From contig JBCCEW010000007.1 in the NCBI GenBank assembly GCA_039030075.1, forward strand, positions 62,001-126,000: a DNA stretch of 64,000 nt. Reading direction: 5' to 3'. Positions 36,336-43,852 of this stretch are shown piece after piece. The position numbers and the translations under genes were made by a program. Origin of the DNA: Myxococcota bacterium (GTDB lineage Bacteria > Myxococcota_A > UBA9160 > SMWR01). Numbering within the stretch: position 1 is the stretch's first letter; every line of letters begins with the position of its first letter. The notes beneath the pieces were generated by a model. That model saw only the letters and a list, made by a program, of their open reading frames with translations, was not told the DNA's origin and ran no database searches.

Positions 36336-36351
36336 AGCAATCCGCGTGCCA
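36336..36351 (-). promoter_or_regulatory. Sigma-54 promoter of the nrtA operon
   Basis: TGGCACGCGGATTGCT matches the -24/-12 consensus TGGCACG-N4-TTGC(A/T) at every position. Transcription would start about 11-12 bp downstream, near 36325, just before the first leader hairpin (36320). It lies 118 bp after the nasS stop and would let the structural genes be expressed apart from nasST. Sigma-54 control normally implies an NtrC-type activator, whose gene is not in this window. Confidence 0.85.
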
Positions 36352-36468
36352 ACCCCAGGCGCCTCTCGACGCGCTTCGACGCACTGCGTTGCCCAAGCCG
36401 GTGGCGCTGCTGCTCAAGAGCCGCGCAGTGCGTGCGCGAAGCGGCACTCTTGTGCCCGAGGCGGCGCG

Positions 36469-37764
36469 TCAGTTCCGATCGGCGAGTTCGTCGAGCCGAA
36501 CGCGCAGCGCGGACGTGGGCAATGCCTCGAGGTAGGCGAGCCAGTCGTTCGGATCGAAGCGAAGACCGTCGAAGAACAGATCCGGACCCATCGCGATGGC
36601 CTCGGTGCTGGCTTCCAGAGCCCAGGGCGCGGGGTGGCCGCCCTCGGTCTTGTCGTCCTCCAACGGCGCAGGCAGCCCGAGATCCGAGGCCGCGCGGCGG
36701 TGCCATTCGGGGCGGTAGACGGACTCGGCGACGTCCCGTACGCAGAAGGGCTTCTCGATGTAGCCCCAGCGCAGCATCTGTCCGAGTAGCCAGACCCCGT
36801 GCGAGACCCAGGGATGGGTGGCGGCGTTGCGATAGAAGACGGGCAGGTTGGGCTCGGCGGCACCGGAACGGTCGCCGCACAGCGAGCGCTGGACGGCGTC
36901 GCCGGGGGCGTCGACGAAGCTCTCGCCACACAGGACGTAAGAGACTTCCTGGCGATGCTCGGTGGCATCCGCCCAGCACGCGGCCTCCAACAGCGCGCGT
37001 AAGAGTGCGAGATGCGTGTTGGGGTGACGCTCGAGCCAGGGTTCGGAGACGCCGAGCAGCTTCTCTGGCGAGTGGTTCCAGATCTGGTGCTTGGTCACGA
37101 GGGTGTGCCCGCTGCCGCGCTGGGCCGCGACCGCGTTCCAGGGCTCGCCCACGCAATAGCCATCGATCTCGTCCCGCTCGAGGTGGTCGACCATGAAGGG
37201 CGGCGGCACGACCCGCAGCCGCACGTCGTGGGTCGGGTCGATCCCGGCGGCCGCGAGCCAGTACCGAAGCTCCAGATCGTGGCTCGAATACGGAAAGACG
37301 ACGCCGAAACGCAGCGGCGGCCGCCCCCGTTCTCGGTCCGCGGCAATCAATCGAGCGAGGGTCGCGCCCGCGAGCGCGGGATCCTGGGGAGCGGTGCCCA
37401 GCTCGGCCCGGAGGCGCGCGTGCAGATCGGCGGATACGGTGATCGCGTTGCCATTCAGGCTCAAGGAGAGGCCCGTGCACAGCGTGACGCTCGGACTCCC
37501 GAGGCCGAGCGCGGCGGCCAATGGCATGGGAGCGAGCATCGGCGCCGCATCCAACGCGCCGGCCACGACCTTGTCGCGCAGGCTGGCCCAGGACGACTCG
37601 CGGGAGAGGGTCACGTCGAGGCCGTGCTTGCGAAAGAAGCCACGCTCCTTCGCGATCACCAGGGGAGCGCAATCAGCGAGGGGGATGAAGCCGATCTGGA
37701 GGCGCGGCTTTTCGATCCCTTCGGAACCGGCCGCATGGATCCTCGTCTGGACGGGGTCACTCAC
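36469..37764 (-). CDS. nasS: NasS, cytoplasmic nitrate/nitrite sensor of the NasST system
   Basis: A 431-residue relative of NrtA without any signal peptide, so it stays in the cytoplasm. It has the nitrate-binding family opening [23 protein letters not shown] and [16 protein letters not shown]. In known NasST systems, NasS holds NasT until nitrate or nitrite binds and releases it. The GTG start overlaps the nasT stop (GTGA), so both are made together. The 3' end is followed by the nrtA promoter and leader rather than directly by nrtA, as expected for a regulator of that leader. Confidence 0.9.
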   Translation of the reverse strand: MSDPVQTRIHAAGSEGIEKPRLQIGFIPLADCAPLVIAKERGFFRKHGLDVTLSRESSWASLRDKVVAGALDAAPMLAPMPLAAALGLGSPSVTLCTGLSLSLNGNAITVSADLHARLRAELGTAPQDPALAGATLARLIAADRERGRPPLRFGVVFPYSSHDLELRYWLAAAGIDPTHDVRLRVVPPPFMVDHLERDEIDGYCVGEPWNAVAAQRGSGHTLVTKHQIWNHSPEKLLGVSEPWLERHPNTHLALLRALLEAACWADATEHRQEVSYVLCGESFVDAPGDAVQRSLCGDRSGAAEPNLPVFYRNAATHPWVSHGVWLLGQMLRWGYIEKPFCVRDVAESVYRPEWHRRAASDLGLPAPLEDDKTEGGHPAPWALEASTEAIAMGPDLFFDGLRFDPNDWLAYLEALPTSALRVRLDELADRN

Positions 37765-38387
37765 GTGCGGCCTCCGCGCGGAGGCCGGCCCGAGCTCGCT
37801 TCGGGAGCCAACAGCTCGGCCGCCGAAAGCACCGCACGGGCTACGTCGACGATCCGTTTGCCCTGATCCATGGCCAGCTTTCGCATGCTACTGAAGGCCT
37901 CCTGCTCGGATTGACCCCGGGTCTCCATCAAGACTCCCTTCGCTTTCTCGATCAGCTTCCTCTCCGCCAGGCTCGACTGGGCCCGCTCGAGCTCGTCGCG
38001 GAGCGACTGGAACGTCTCGAAGCGCGCGCAGGCGAGCTCGAGCAGCGGCCGAATCCGCTCGGGCGTGGCGCCCTTCACCACGTACGCAGCCACCCCGGCG
38101 CGCACGGCGGTACGCATGCTCTCGGTGTCGCCGTCGTCCACGAACATCACGATCGGACGCGGCTGCTCGCGGTGAATCCGGTGCATGTCCTCGAGCGTGT
38201 CGCGCGAGGGCGAATCCATGTCGATCACGACGACGTCGGGCTGCACGCCGCGCAGCGTGGCGTGGAGATCGACGGGGCCGGTGAGCTGTGCCACCACGAG
38301 ACACCCCGCCTGTTCCAGGTCGCGCGCGAGGTCACGGGCGCGATCGGGCCGATCGTCGACGAGGAGAACACGGAGCTTTTCGGTCAC
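37761..38387 (-). CDS. nasT: NasT, ANTAR-domain response regulator (RNA-binding antiterminator)
   Basis: A 208-residue protein with an N-terminal receiver domain (VLLVDDRPDR, VVVIDMDSP with the phospho-acceptor-type aspartate, AYVVKG) and a C-terminal ANTAR helical domain (KLIEKAKGVLMETRGQSEQE, then ARAVLSAAELL). ANTAR proteins bind paired hairpins in leader RNA and prevent termination. The GTG at 38387 has AGGA before it and lies just after a sigma-54-like site; the longer frame (to 38420) would start upstream of the predicted transcript. First gene of the nitrate locus, overlapping nasS. Confidence 0.9.
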   Translation of the reverse strand: MTEKLRVLLVDDRPDRARDLARDLEQAGCLVVAQLTGPVDLHATLRGVQPDVVVIDMDSPSRDTLEDMHRIHREQPRPIVMFVDDGDTESMRTAVRAGVAAYVVKGATPERIRPLLELACARFETFQSLRDELERAQSSLAERKLIEKAKGVLMETRGQSEQEAFSSMRKLAMDQGKRIVDVARAVLSAAELLAPEASSGRPPRGGRT

Positions 38388-38410
38388 GGATGGTTCCTGG
38401 CGGGAGGGAT

Positions 38411-38426
38411 CGCAAGTCACGTGCCG
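38411..38426 (-). promoter_or_regulatory. Sigma-54-like promoter of nasT
   Basis: CGGCACGTGACTTGCG has the GGCACG-N4-TTGC core of the -24/-12 promoter and differs from consensus at the first and last bases. The predicted start near 38400 leaves a 13-base leader with the ribosome-binding site for the GTG at 38387. A GCAC-N6-GTGC inverted repeat at 38482-38495, about 56 bp further upstream, could be a poor NtrC-type site, although the usual spacing is one base longer. Confidence 0.6.
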
Positions 38427-38535
38427 ACGCGAACGCGCGCTCCGCGCCTACCACGACTCAGATTGCTCAATCGCTGGGCAGGCACTGCGGTGTGCGCGAG
38501 GAATGGCGCGGGCGCGCCGTTCTCAGCCCACTGCA

Positions 38536-39411
38536 TCAGCCGATGCGACGCACGCTCACGTCGACCTCGAGGGCCTGTTCGTCGGGGCCCACGAAGACCC
38601 CGCGCAGCGGCTGGACGTCGGTGTAGTCGCGCCCCGCGGCGATGCGCACGTACTGCCAGTCGACGAGCTTGTCGTTGGTGGGGTCGATCCCGACCCATCC
38701 CAACCCGGGATGCCACGCCTGGACCCAGGCGTGGCTGGCGGCAGCGCCCTGCACCGCATCGCCTTCGTCGGTGCCGACCGGATCGTAGACGTAGCCGCTG
38801 ATGTAGCGGCTCGGCACGCCGGCGAGCCGCAGGACGCCCAGCATGGCGTGGGCGAGGTCCTGACAGACGCCGCCCCCCTTCTCGAACAACACCTCGGGGC
38901 TCGAGTGCACGTCGGTCGCATCCGGGTCGTAACGAAAGCGCTCGCGGAAGACGCGACCCAGGCCACGCAGCGCATCGAGAAAGGCGTCGCCGTCGAGATC
39001 GTTCACCACATCGTGGTCGATCTCGCCGTATGCCTCGAGATAGGGAACCGACGGCGACCAGTGGGTGTACTCGGAGAGGCGTTCCATCCAGTTTCGCGGG
39101 TCGTCGCTGGCCTGGGGCCCGCAGCAGACGGCGTCGGTGGTCTCCACCACCGACTCGGAACTGATCGTCAGCTCCGAATGGGGTTCGAGCAAGTTGAAGT
39201 GATGGACGTGGCTGCCGAAGTAGTCGAAGTAGCTGCCCAGCGGTGCGGAAGGCGTCACCTCGAGCTTCTGGGTCACGACCCGCTGGAGGCCCGTATCGAC
39301 CGGGGTCTTGCGCACCTCGCTGTGCGCCTCGACCACCGGCTCGGCGTAGCGCAGCCGGGTGGTGTGCGACACGAGCAAGAGGGCCTTCCCCTTCGGATCC
39401 CAAGGCTTCAT
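38536..39411 (-). CDS. Transglutaminase-like protein of the ATP-grasp/alpha-E cassette
   Basis: A 291-residue protein with a bacterial transglutaminase N-terminal beta domain and a C-terminal papain-like transglutaminase domain: C183 in GGGVCQDLAH, histidine in SHAWVQAW and aspartate in GIDPTND form the expected triad. Members may cleave or form isopeptide bonds. The ATG overlaps the alpha-E stop (ATGA), so it is coupled to it; the frame further upstream is unsupported. The three-gene set with permuted ATP-grasp and alpha-E proteins is conserved in many bacteria and has been predicted to synthesise or ligate a peptide; no product is known to me. Confidence 0.88.
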   Translation of the reverse strand: MKPWDPKGKALLLVSHTTRLRYAEPVVEAHSEVRKTPVDTGLQRVVTQKLEVTPSAPLGSYFDYFGSHVHHFNLLEPHSELTISSESVVETTDAVCCGPQASDDPRNWMERLSEYTHWSPSVPYLEAYGEIDHDVVNDLDGDAFLDALRGLGRVFRERFRYDPDATDVHSSPEVLFEKGGGVCQDLAHAMLGVLRLAGVPSRYISGYVYDPVGTDEGDAVQGAAASHAWVQAWHPGLGWVGIDPTNDKLVDWQYVRIAAGRDYTDVQPLRGVFVGPDEQALEVDVSVRRIG

Positions 39412-40394
39412 TGGGGCACCAGGGCCGCGCCAGGTGCGGCGGCGATGGGTGTCGACGCCGGGCGCAGGCTCGTGAAGTACCCGAGCTCCATGCACTCCTC
39501 CATCGTGTGGCAGCGCCGGCGCAAGTGCAGCAGCTCGCTCTCGAAGCTACCGCCGGCGATCAACTCGGCGGTGTCGAGATGGTGCAGGTCTTCGAGGGTG
39601 CGCCGGAGCTCCTGTGCGAGCCGAATCTGCGCGGGGTTGCTGCCGGCCACCACGTCGAGTGCCCGCTCGAGGTCGCGCAGGGTGCAGGTGAGGGACCGTG
39701 GGAAGTCGTCCCGCCGCAGCACGAAGGCCAACACGCGTTCGGGCACGATGCGGGCGTCATAGGCGCGGCGATAGGGCTCGTAGCCGGAGAGCGAGCGCAG
39801 CAGCGCCTGCCACTGGTGGATGTCGATGGGCGCGCCCTCGGTATCCGGCGCGAGCGACAGCGCCTTCCGTTTGATCTCGAGGATGCGCCCGATCATCGAG
39901 GCGCGTTCGAGGAACTTGCCGATCCGAAGGAACGCCCAGGACTCGCCACGGATCATCGTGTCGTCGGCCAGCCCATGGAAGCCGTCCGCGAACACCTCGA
40001 TCCGTTGATTGAACTGGGAGCGCCCGATGCGCAGGATCGAGGCGAAACTGAGATCTGCGAGGTCGAGGAAGGTGCGGTTCAGGTGCAGCCACATCTCTTC
40101 GCTGATGTGCTCGCGCATCGCACGACCTTCGTCCCGTGCGTCCTGGATGCAACGCCGGACCGAGTGCGGGTGGGTCTCCGAGAGCACCAGACTGTCGTAG
40201 AGCGAGCGTTCATCGGGCCGATCCAGCTCACACGCGAAGGATTCCGAGATCGCGAGCCACGCGTTCGATTCGTCGATCGCCGCCCGCTCGAGGTTCATCT
40301 TGTGGTTCACCTCAAGAATGCGGACGACGTTCTGAGAGCGCTCGATCGAGCGGCCCAGCTCATAGAGACCGCGCGCGATACGGCTGAGCATCAT
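39408..40394 (-). CDS. Alpha-E domain protein
   Basis: A 328-residue all-alpha protein of the alpha-E family, which nearly always accompanies permuted ATP-grasp proteins. The opening MMLSRIARGLYELGRSIERSQN and the paired-helix segments with conserved Arg/Asp/Glu (ILRIGRSQFNQRIEVFADG, FLRIGKFLERASMIGR) are typical. The biochemical role is unknown; a partner or carrier for the ATP-grasp ligase is a common suggestion. Its start overlaps the ATP-grasp stop (ATGA) and its stop overlaps the transglutaminase start. The long frame upstream of 40394 is the shadow of the ATP-grasp gene. Confidence 0.88.
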   Translation of the reverse strand: MMLSRIARGLYELGRSIERSQNVVRILEVNHKMNLERAAIDESNAWLAISESFACELDRPDERSLYDSLVLSETHPHSVRRCIQDARDEGRAMREHISEEMWLHLNRTFLDLADLSFASILRIGRSQFNQRIEVFADGFHGLADDTMIRGESWAFLRIGKFLERASMIGRILEIKRKALSLAPDTEGAPIDIHQWQALLRSLSGYEPYRRAYDARIVPERVLAFVLRRDDFPRSLTCTLRDLERALDVVAGSNPAQIRLAQELRRTLEDLHHLDTAELIAGGSFESELLHLRRRCHTMEECMELGYFTSLRPASTPIAAAPGAALVPQ

Positions 40395-41893
40395 GGCGTC
40401 GGACCGTCGTCGTAGAGCACCCAGGTGTCCTTGCTGCCGCCGCCCTGGGAGGAGTTGACCACCAGACTGCCCTCGCGGAGCGCGACGCGCGTGAGCCCGC
40501 CGGGCAGGACGTCGATGCGCTCGCTGGAGCGGCACACGGCGAACGGGCGCAGGTCGACGTGGCGCGGCGCCACTTCGAGTTCCTTGCCGCGCACGAGTGT
40601 CGGCAGGGTGGAGAGTTTCTGGATGGGCTGAGCGATGAATCGGTCCGGAGCCTCGCGGACTCGGACGCGGCCCTCTTCGAGCTCGGCCTGTGAGGCCGCG
40701 GAACCCACCAGCAACCCGTAGCCGCCGGAGCCGTCGGTGGGCTTGAGCACCAGCTCGTCCAGATGATCGAGGACGTAGGACCGGTCTTCGGGCTCGCGGC
40801 AGAGGTAGGTGGGGACCTGGGCGAGGATGGGTTCCTCGCTCAGGTAGTAGCGGATTGCCTGGGGCACATAGGCGTACATCGCCTTGTCGTCGACCACGCC
40901 GGCTCCGGGCGCGTTCGCGAGCACGAGTTGCCCACTGCGGTAGGCGCTCATCAGCCCGGGAACGCCGAGGACCGAGTCTGACCGGAACGCGATGGGATCG
41001 AGGAAGGCATCGTCGACGCGCCGGTAGAGCACGTCGACGGGACGCAGACCGCCGGTCGTCTTCATGTAGAGACGTTCCCCGTCGACCACCAGGTCGCGCC
41101 CCTCGACGAGCTGCACGCCCATCTGGGCGGCCAGAAAGGAGTGCTCGAAGTAGGCCGAGTTGTAGATGCCCGGCGTGAGTACGGCGATGGTCGGGTTGGG
41201 GGTCTCGGCGACGGCGCGGAGCCCATCCAGCAGCGTTTGGGGATAGTGATCGACGGGCCGCACTCGGTAGCGCTGCAGGAGGTCGGGCAGCACGCGGGAG
41301 CTGACGATGCGGTTCTCGAGCACGTAGGAAACGCCCGATGGTACGCGCAGGTTGTCCTCGAGCACGCGCGGGACGCCGTCCTCGTCTTCGATGAGATCGG
41401 TTCCCGAAACGTGGATGAAGACGTCGCCCGGCACCTTCGTCCCGACCATCGCCCGACAGAAGTGCGGAGACCGTACGACCAGCTCGGTCGGGATCACGCC
41501 ATCCTTCAGGATCTTCTGGTCGCCATAGAGATCGTGAAGGAAGAGGTTCAGCGCGCGAATGCGCTGCTGGAGCCCGGCTTCGATGTGTGCCCAGCGCTCG
41601 GCGGTCACGATCCGCGGAATCACGTCGAGGGGAAAGATCTTCTCCGTGCCCCGGTCGTCGGAGTAGACCGTGAAGGTGATGCCCTGGTTGAGCAGGGAGA
41701 GTTCCGCGTCGCGCTGGACCGCTTGGAGACCTCTGGGTCCCATCCGCTCCAGGTGCTCCCAGAGCGCGCGGCACGACGTGTGAGGCGCGCCATCGGCACC
41801 GACGACGCCGTCGTGGTGCTCCGACACGACTCGGTACGGCAGCGACGCCGGCGCGCGGGATTCGGGGTCGAGGGGTTGCAAGCCGCCCGGCAT
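40391..41893 (-). CDS. Circularly permuted ATP-grasp protein
   Basis: A 500-residue member of the circularly permuted ATP-grasp family, amidoligase-type enzymes that join a carboxylate to an amine with ATP. Segments that fit the fold are YGDQKILKDGVIP, RVLEDNLRVPSGVSYVLENR, LTPGIYNSAYFEHSFLA, VLKPTDGSGGYG (nucleotide-binding loop) and RGKELEVAPRHVDLRPFA. The ATG at 41893 is chosen because family similarity starts soon after; the 129 residues before it look non-coding. First gene of the three-gene coupled cassette. Confidence 0.88.
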   Translation of the reverse strand: MPGGLQPLDPESRAPASLPYRVVSEHHDGVVGADGAPHTSCRALWEHLERMGPRGLQAVQRDAELSLLNQGITFTVYSDDRGTEKIFPLDVIPRIVTAERWAHIEAGLQQRIRALNLFLHDLYGDQKILKDGVIPTELVVRSPHFCRAMVGTKVPGDVFIHVSGTDLIEDEDGVPRVLEDNLRVPSGVSYVLENRIVSSRVLPDLLQRYRVRPVDHYPQTLLDGLRAVAETPNPTIAVLTPGIYNSAYFEHSFLAAQMGVQLVEGRDLVVDGERLYMKTTGGLRPVDVLYRRVDDAFLDPIAFRSDSVLGVPGLMSAYRSGQLVLANAPGAGVVDDKAMYAYVPQAIRYYLSEEPILAQVPTYLCREPEDRSYVLDHLDELVLKPTDGSGGYGLLVGSAASQAELEEGRVRVREAPDRFIAQPIQKLSTLPTLVRGKELEVAPRHVDLRPFAVCRSSERIDVLPGGLTRVALREGSLVVNSSQGGGSKDTWVLYDDGPTP

Positions 41894-41935
41894 GCGCGAC
41901 CTACTCGCAAAGGGTGTGCCGAAAGCCGATCGGGT

Positions 41936-41967
41936 GGGTCGAGGCGCGTTCGCGCCGATATCGACCC
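41936..41967. repeat. Inverted repeat (13 bp stem with 4-base bulge)
   Basis: GGGTCGA and GGCGCG on one side pair with CGCGCC and TCGACCC on the other, around a two-base centre and with GATA bulged out. Two copies of CCGATCGGGT flank it. It lies 43 bp upstream of the ATP-grasp start, so it could be an operator for that operon. A short T-run follows on the plus strand, but there is no gene there to terminate. Confidence 0.4.
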
Positions 41968-42156
41968 GATCGGGTCGTATTTTGCGCTCCGGGCCGTCGG
42001 AGGCCTGCCCGTTGTTTCGGCAGCCGTGCCCAGTGCCGCCCGCCTGAGAGCGCGCCGAACGAGGCGCCGGGTCCATCGATGGGGTCGCCGCTCCGGTGAG
42101 AGGGCGTGAGACGTCTGCACACGCGCAGCGAATCGCGCGTCGGGACGACTGCGTCC

Positions 42157-42172
42157 GGGCACGGGTGTTGCA
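42157..42172 (+). promoter_or_regulatory. Sigma-54-type promoter of the WS/DGAT gene
   Basis: GGGCACGGGTGTTGCA matches TGGCACG-N4-TTGCA at all conserved positions except the first. Transcription would begin near 42183, giving a leader of about 64 bases to the ATG at 42247. It is one of three such sites in the window, the others serving nitrate assimilation. No activator-binding site was identified. Confidence 0.6.
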
Positions 42173-42246
42173 ATCGCAGTCGAGTCTCAAGAGGTGGGAG
42201 GGTCGCGAGCGTCGGACCTGGACCACCACCGACAAGGGGGATCGAG

Positions 42247-43842
42247 ATGGCGCGCTACGCCTACGAGCGACTGTCCGCACAGGACGCCACCTTCTTGTAC
42301 GCCGAGGGTCCCAACCAGCCCATGCACGTGGGGGCGGTCGCGATCTTCGAAGCCGAACCGCTGTGCACCGATACCGGCAGCATCGACATCGACCTCTACC
42401 GCCGGGCCATCGAGGGCGTGCTCCACTGGATCCCCCGCTATCGGCAGAAGCTCGCGTACACGCCGGTCGAGGGCTGGCCGATCTGGGTCGACGATCGGCG
42501 CTTCGACCTCGGCTACCACATTCGCCACATCGCCCTCCCGAAGCCGGGGAGCCAGGCCCAGCTGAAGGAGCTCACGGCGCGCATTCATGCGCGGGCCCTG
42601 GACCGCCGCCACCCACTCTGGGAGATCTGGGTGATCGAAGGCGTCGAGAACGGGAGCCAGGTCGCGATCCTCAACAAGATCCACCACTGCATGATCGACG
42701 GTGCGGCGGGCGCGGACCTTTCGCAGATCTTGATGTCGGCGTCGCCGCGGCTGGAGATCCCGGAGCCCGTGCCCTTCATGCCGCGTCCGGAGCCGACGAC
42801 CCCCGAGCTGCTGGCCGACGCCGTGCGGGTCGGGCTGAAGCGCCCGTTCTCGGCGATCGCCGGGCTCGCCGGAAGCGAGCCTCCGGTCGCCGAAACCCCG
42901 GAAGGTCCCGGCTGGGGGGAACGCCTCCAGTCCCTCGGTCGCATGCTCGAGTACGCGTTGCGTCCGGCTTCGGAAACGCCCCTCAACGGCGACCTCGGCC
43001 CCCACCGTCGGCTCGACTGGTTGACGATGCCGATGTCGGATCTCGCCGACGTCAGCCGAGAACTCGGCTGCACGATGAACGACGTCGTGCTGACCACGGT
43101 GTGCGGTGCCGTCCGGAGGTACCTGTTCCGACGCCGGGTCGACTACCGCAACCTCGACTTCCGCGTCGCCGCGCCGGTGAGCACGCGCGAGAAGGGACAC
43201 GACCGGCGCCAGGGGAACCACGTCTCCACCTGGATCGTGCCCCTCCCCCTGCAGATCGACGAACCGCTCCAGCAGCTCGCCGCGATCCAGGAGACGACCC
43301 GTGCGCTCAAGAAGGAGCGCGCCGCCCTCGCCGTCGACACCCTGATGCTCGCGGCGGAGTGGCTACCGACGCCCGTTCTCGAGCGCAGCGTCGCGCTCGC
43401 CCAGGGGCCCGCGAACATGATCGTCACCAACGTGCCCGGCCCCCAGTTCCCGCTCTACGCGGTGGGGGCGCGCATGTACGGGATGTATCCGCTCGTGCCC
43501 CTGCTACCCGGCGGTGGTCTCGGTGTGGCCCTGTTCAGCTACGAGGGGAAGCTCTGCTGGGGCTTCAACGCCGACCACGAGCTGGTCCCCGACGTCGCGC
43601 GCTTCGTCGACGACGTACGGGTGTCCTTCGAGGCCTTGCGTTCGGCCGCGGTGACCGAGTTCATGGCTCGCCGCACCGGAACCGAAGCGCCGAGCGAACC
43701 CGCGGATTCCGAGGCCGGGACGCGCGCGAAGCCCACCCGCGCGCGCAAGCGTCAGGGTTCGAAACGCAAGCGTCGCACCCGGGAGAGCCCGGCCCCCGCC
43801 TACGACGACCTGGCCGCGAGCGAACCCGCCGTCGCCCACTGA
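42247..43842 (+). CDS. Wax ester synthase/diacylglycerol acyltransferase (WS/DGAT)
   Basis: A 531-residue acyltransferase that esterifies an alcohol or diacylglycerol with acyl-CoA to make wax esters or triacylglycerol. The catalytic motif HHCMIDG is at 146-152, the opening LSAQDATFLYAE and the later TNVPGPQFPLYAVGA are family marks. The last 65 residues are a Lys/Arg-rich tail (ARAKPTRARKRQGSKRKRRTR-like composition) that may bind lipid or nucleic acid. GGGGGATCGAG precedes the ATG at 42247; the frame opens earlier without support. A sigma-54-type promoter lies upstream, consistent with storage lipid made when nitrogen is short. Confidence 0.9.
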   Translation: MARYAYERLSAQDATFLYAEGPNQPMHVGAVAIFEAEPLCTDTGSIDIDLYRRAIEGVLHWIPRYRQKLAYTPVEGWPIWVDDRRFDLGYHIRHIALPKPGSQAQLKELTARIHARALDRRHPLWEIWVIEGVENGSQVAILNKIHHCMIDGAAGADLSQILMSASPRLEIPEPVPFMPRPEPTTPELLADAVRVGLKRPFSAIAGLAGSEPPVAETPEGPGWGERLQSLGRMLEYALRPASETPLNGDLGPHRRLDWLTMPMSDLADVSRELGCTMNDVVLTTVCGAVRRYLFRRRVDYRNLDFRVAAPVSTREKGHDRRQGNHVSTWIVPLPLQIDEPLQQLAAIQETTRALKKERAALAVDTLMLAAEWLPTPVLERSVALAQGPANMIVTNVPGPQFPLYAVGARMYGMYPLVPLLPGGGLGVALFSYEGKLCWGFNADHELVPDVARFVDDVRVSFEALRSAAVTEFMARRTGTEAPSEPADSEAGTRAKPTRARKRQGSKRKRRTRESPAPAYDDLAASEPAVAH

Positions 43843-43852
43843 GGAGCACCCG

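Larger units (their letters stand above)
41894..42246. other. Divergent regulatory region between ATP-grasp and WS/DGAT genes
   Basis: This 353 bp non-coding stretch holds two readable elements, entered separately: a bulged hairpin at 41936-41967 near the ATP-grasp gene and a sigma-54-type site at 42157-42172 before the WS/DGAT gene. The palindromic unit CCGATCGGGT occurs twice, flanking the hairpin. No small gene is convincing. Confidence 0.5.

Noticed and set aside
36421-36468. GGCAC-AAGA-GUGCC hairpin just after nasS as another ANTAR loop or a nasS terminator
   Set aside because: Its loop lacks the A1/G4 pattern, no U-run follows, and it lies upstream of the predicted nrtA transcript start.
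42106-42246. Upstream extension of the WS/DGAT frame
   Set aside because: It would run through the sigma-54 site and lacks a ribosome-binding site; family similarity starts at the ATG at 42247.
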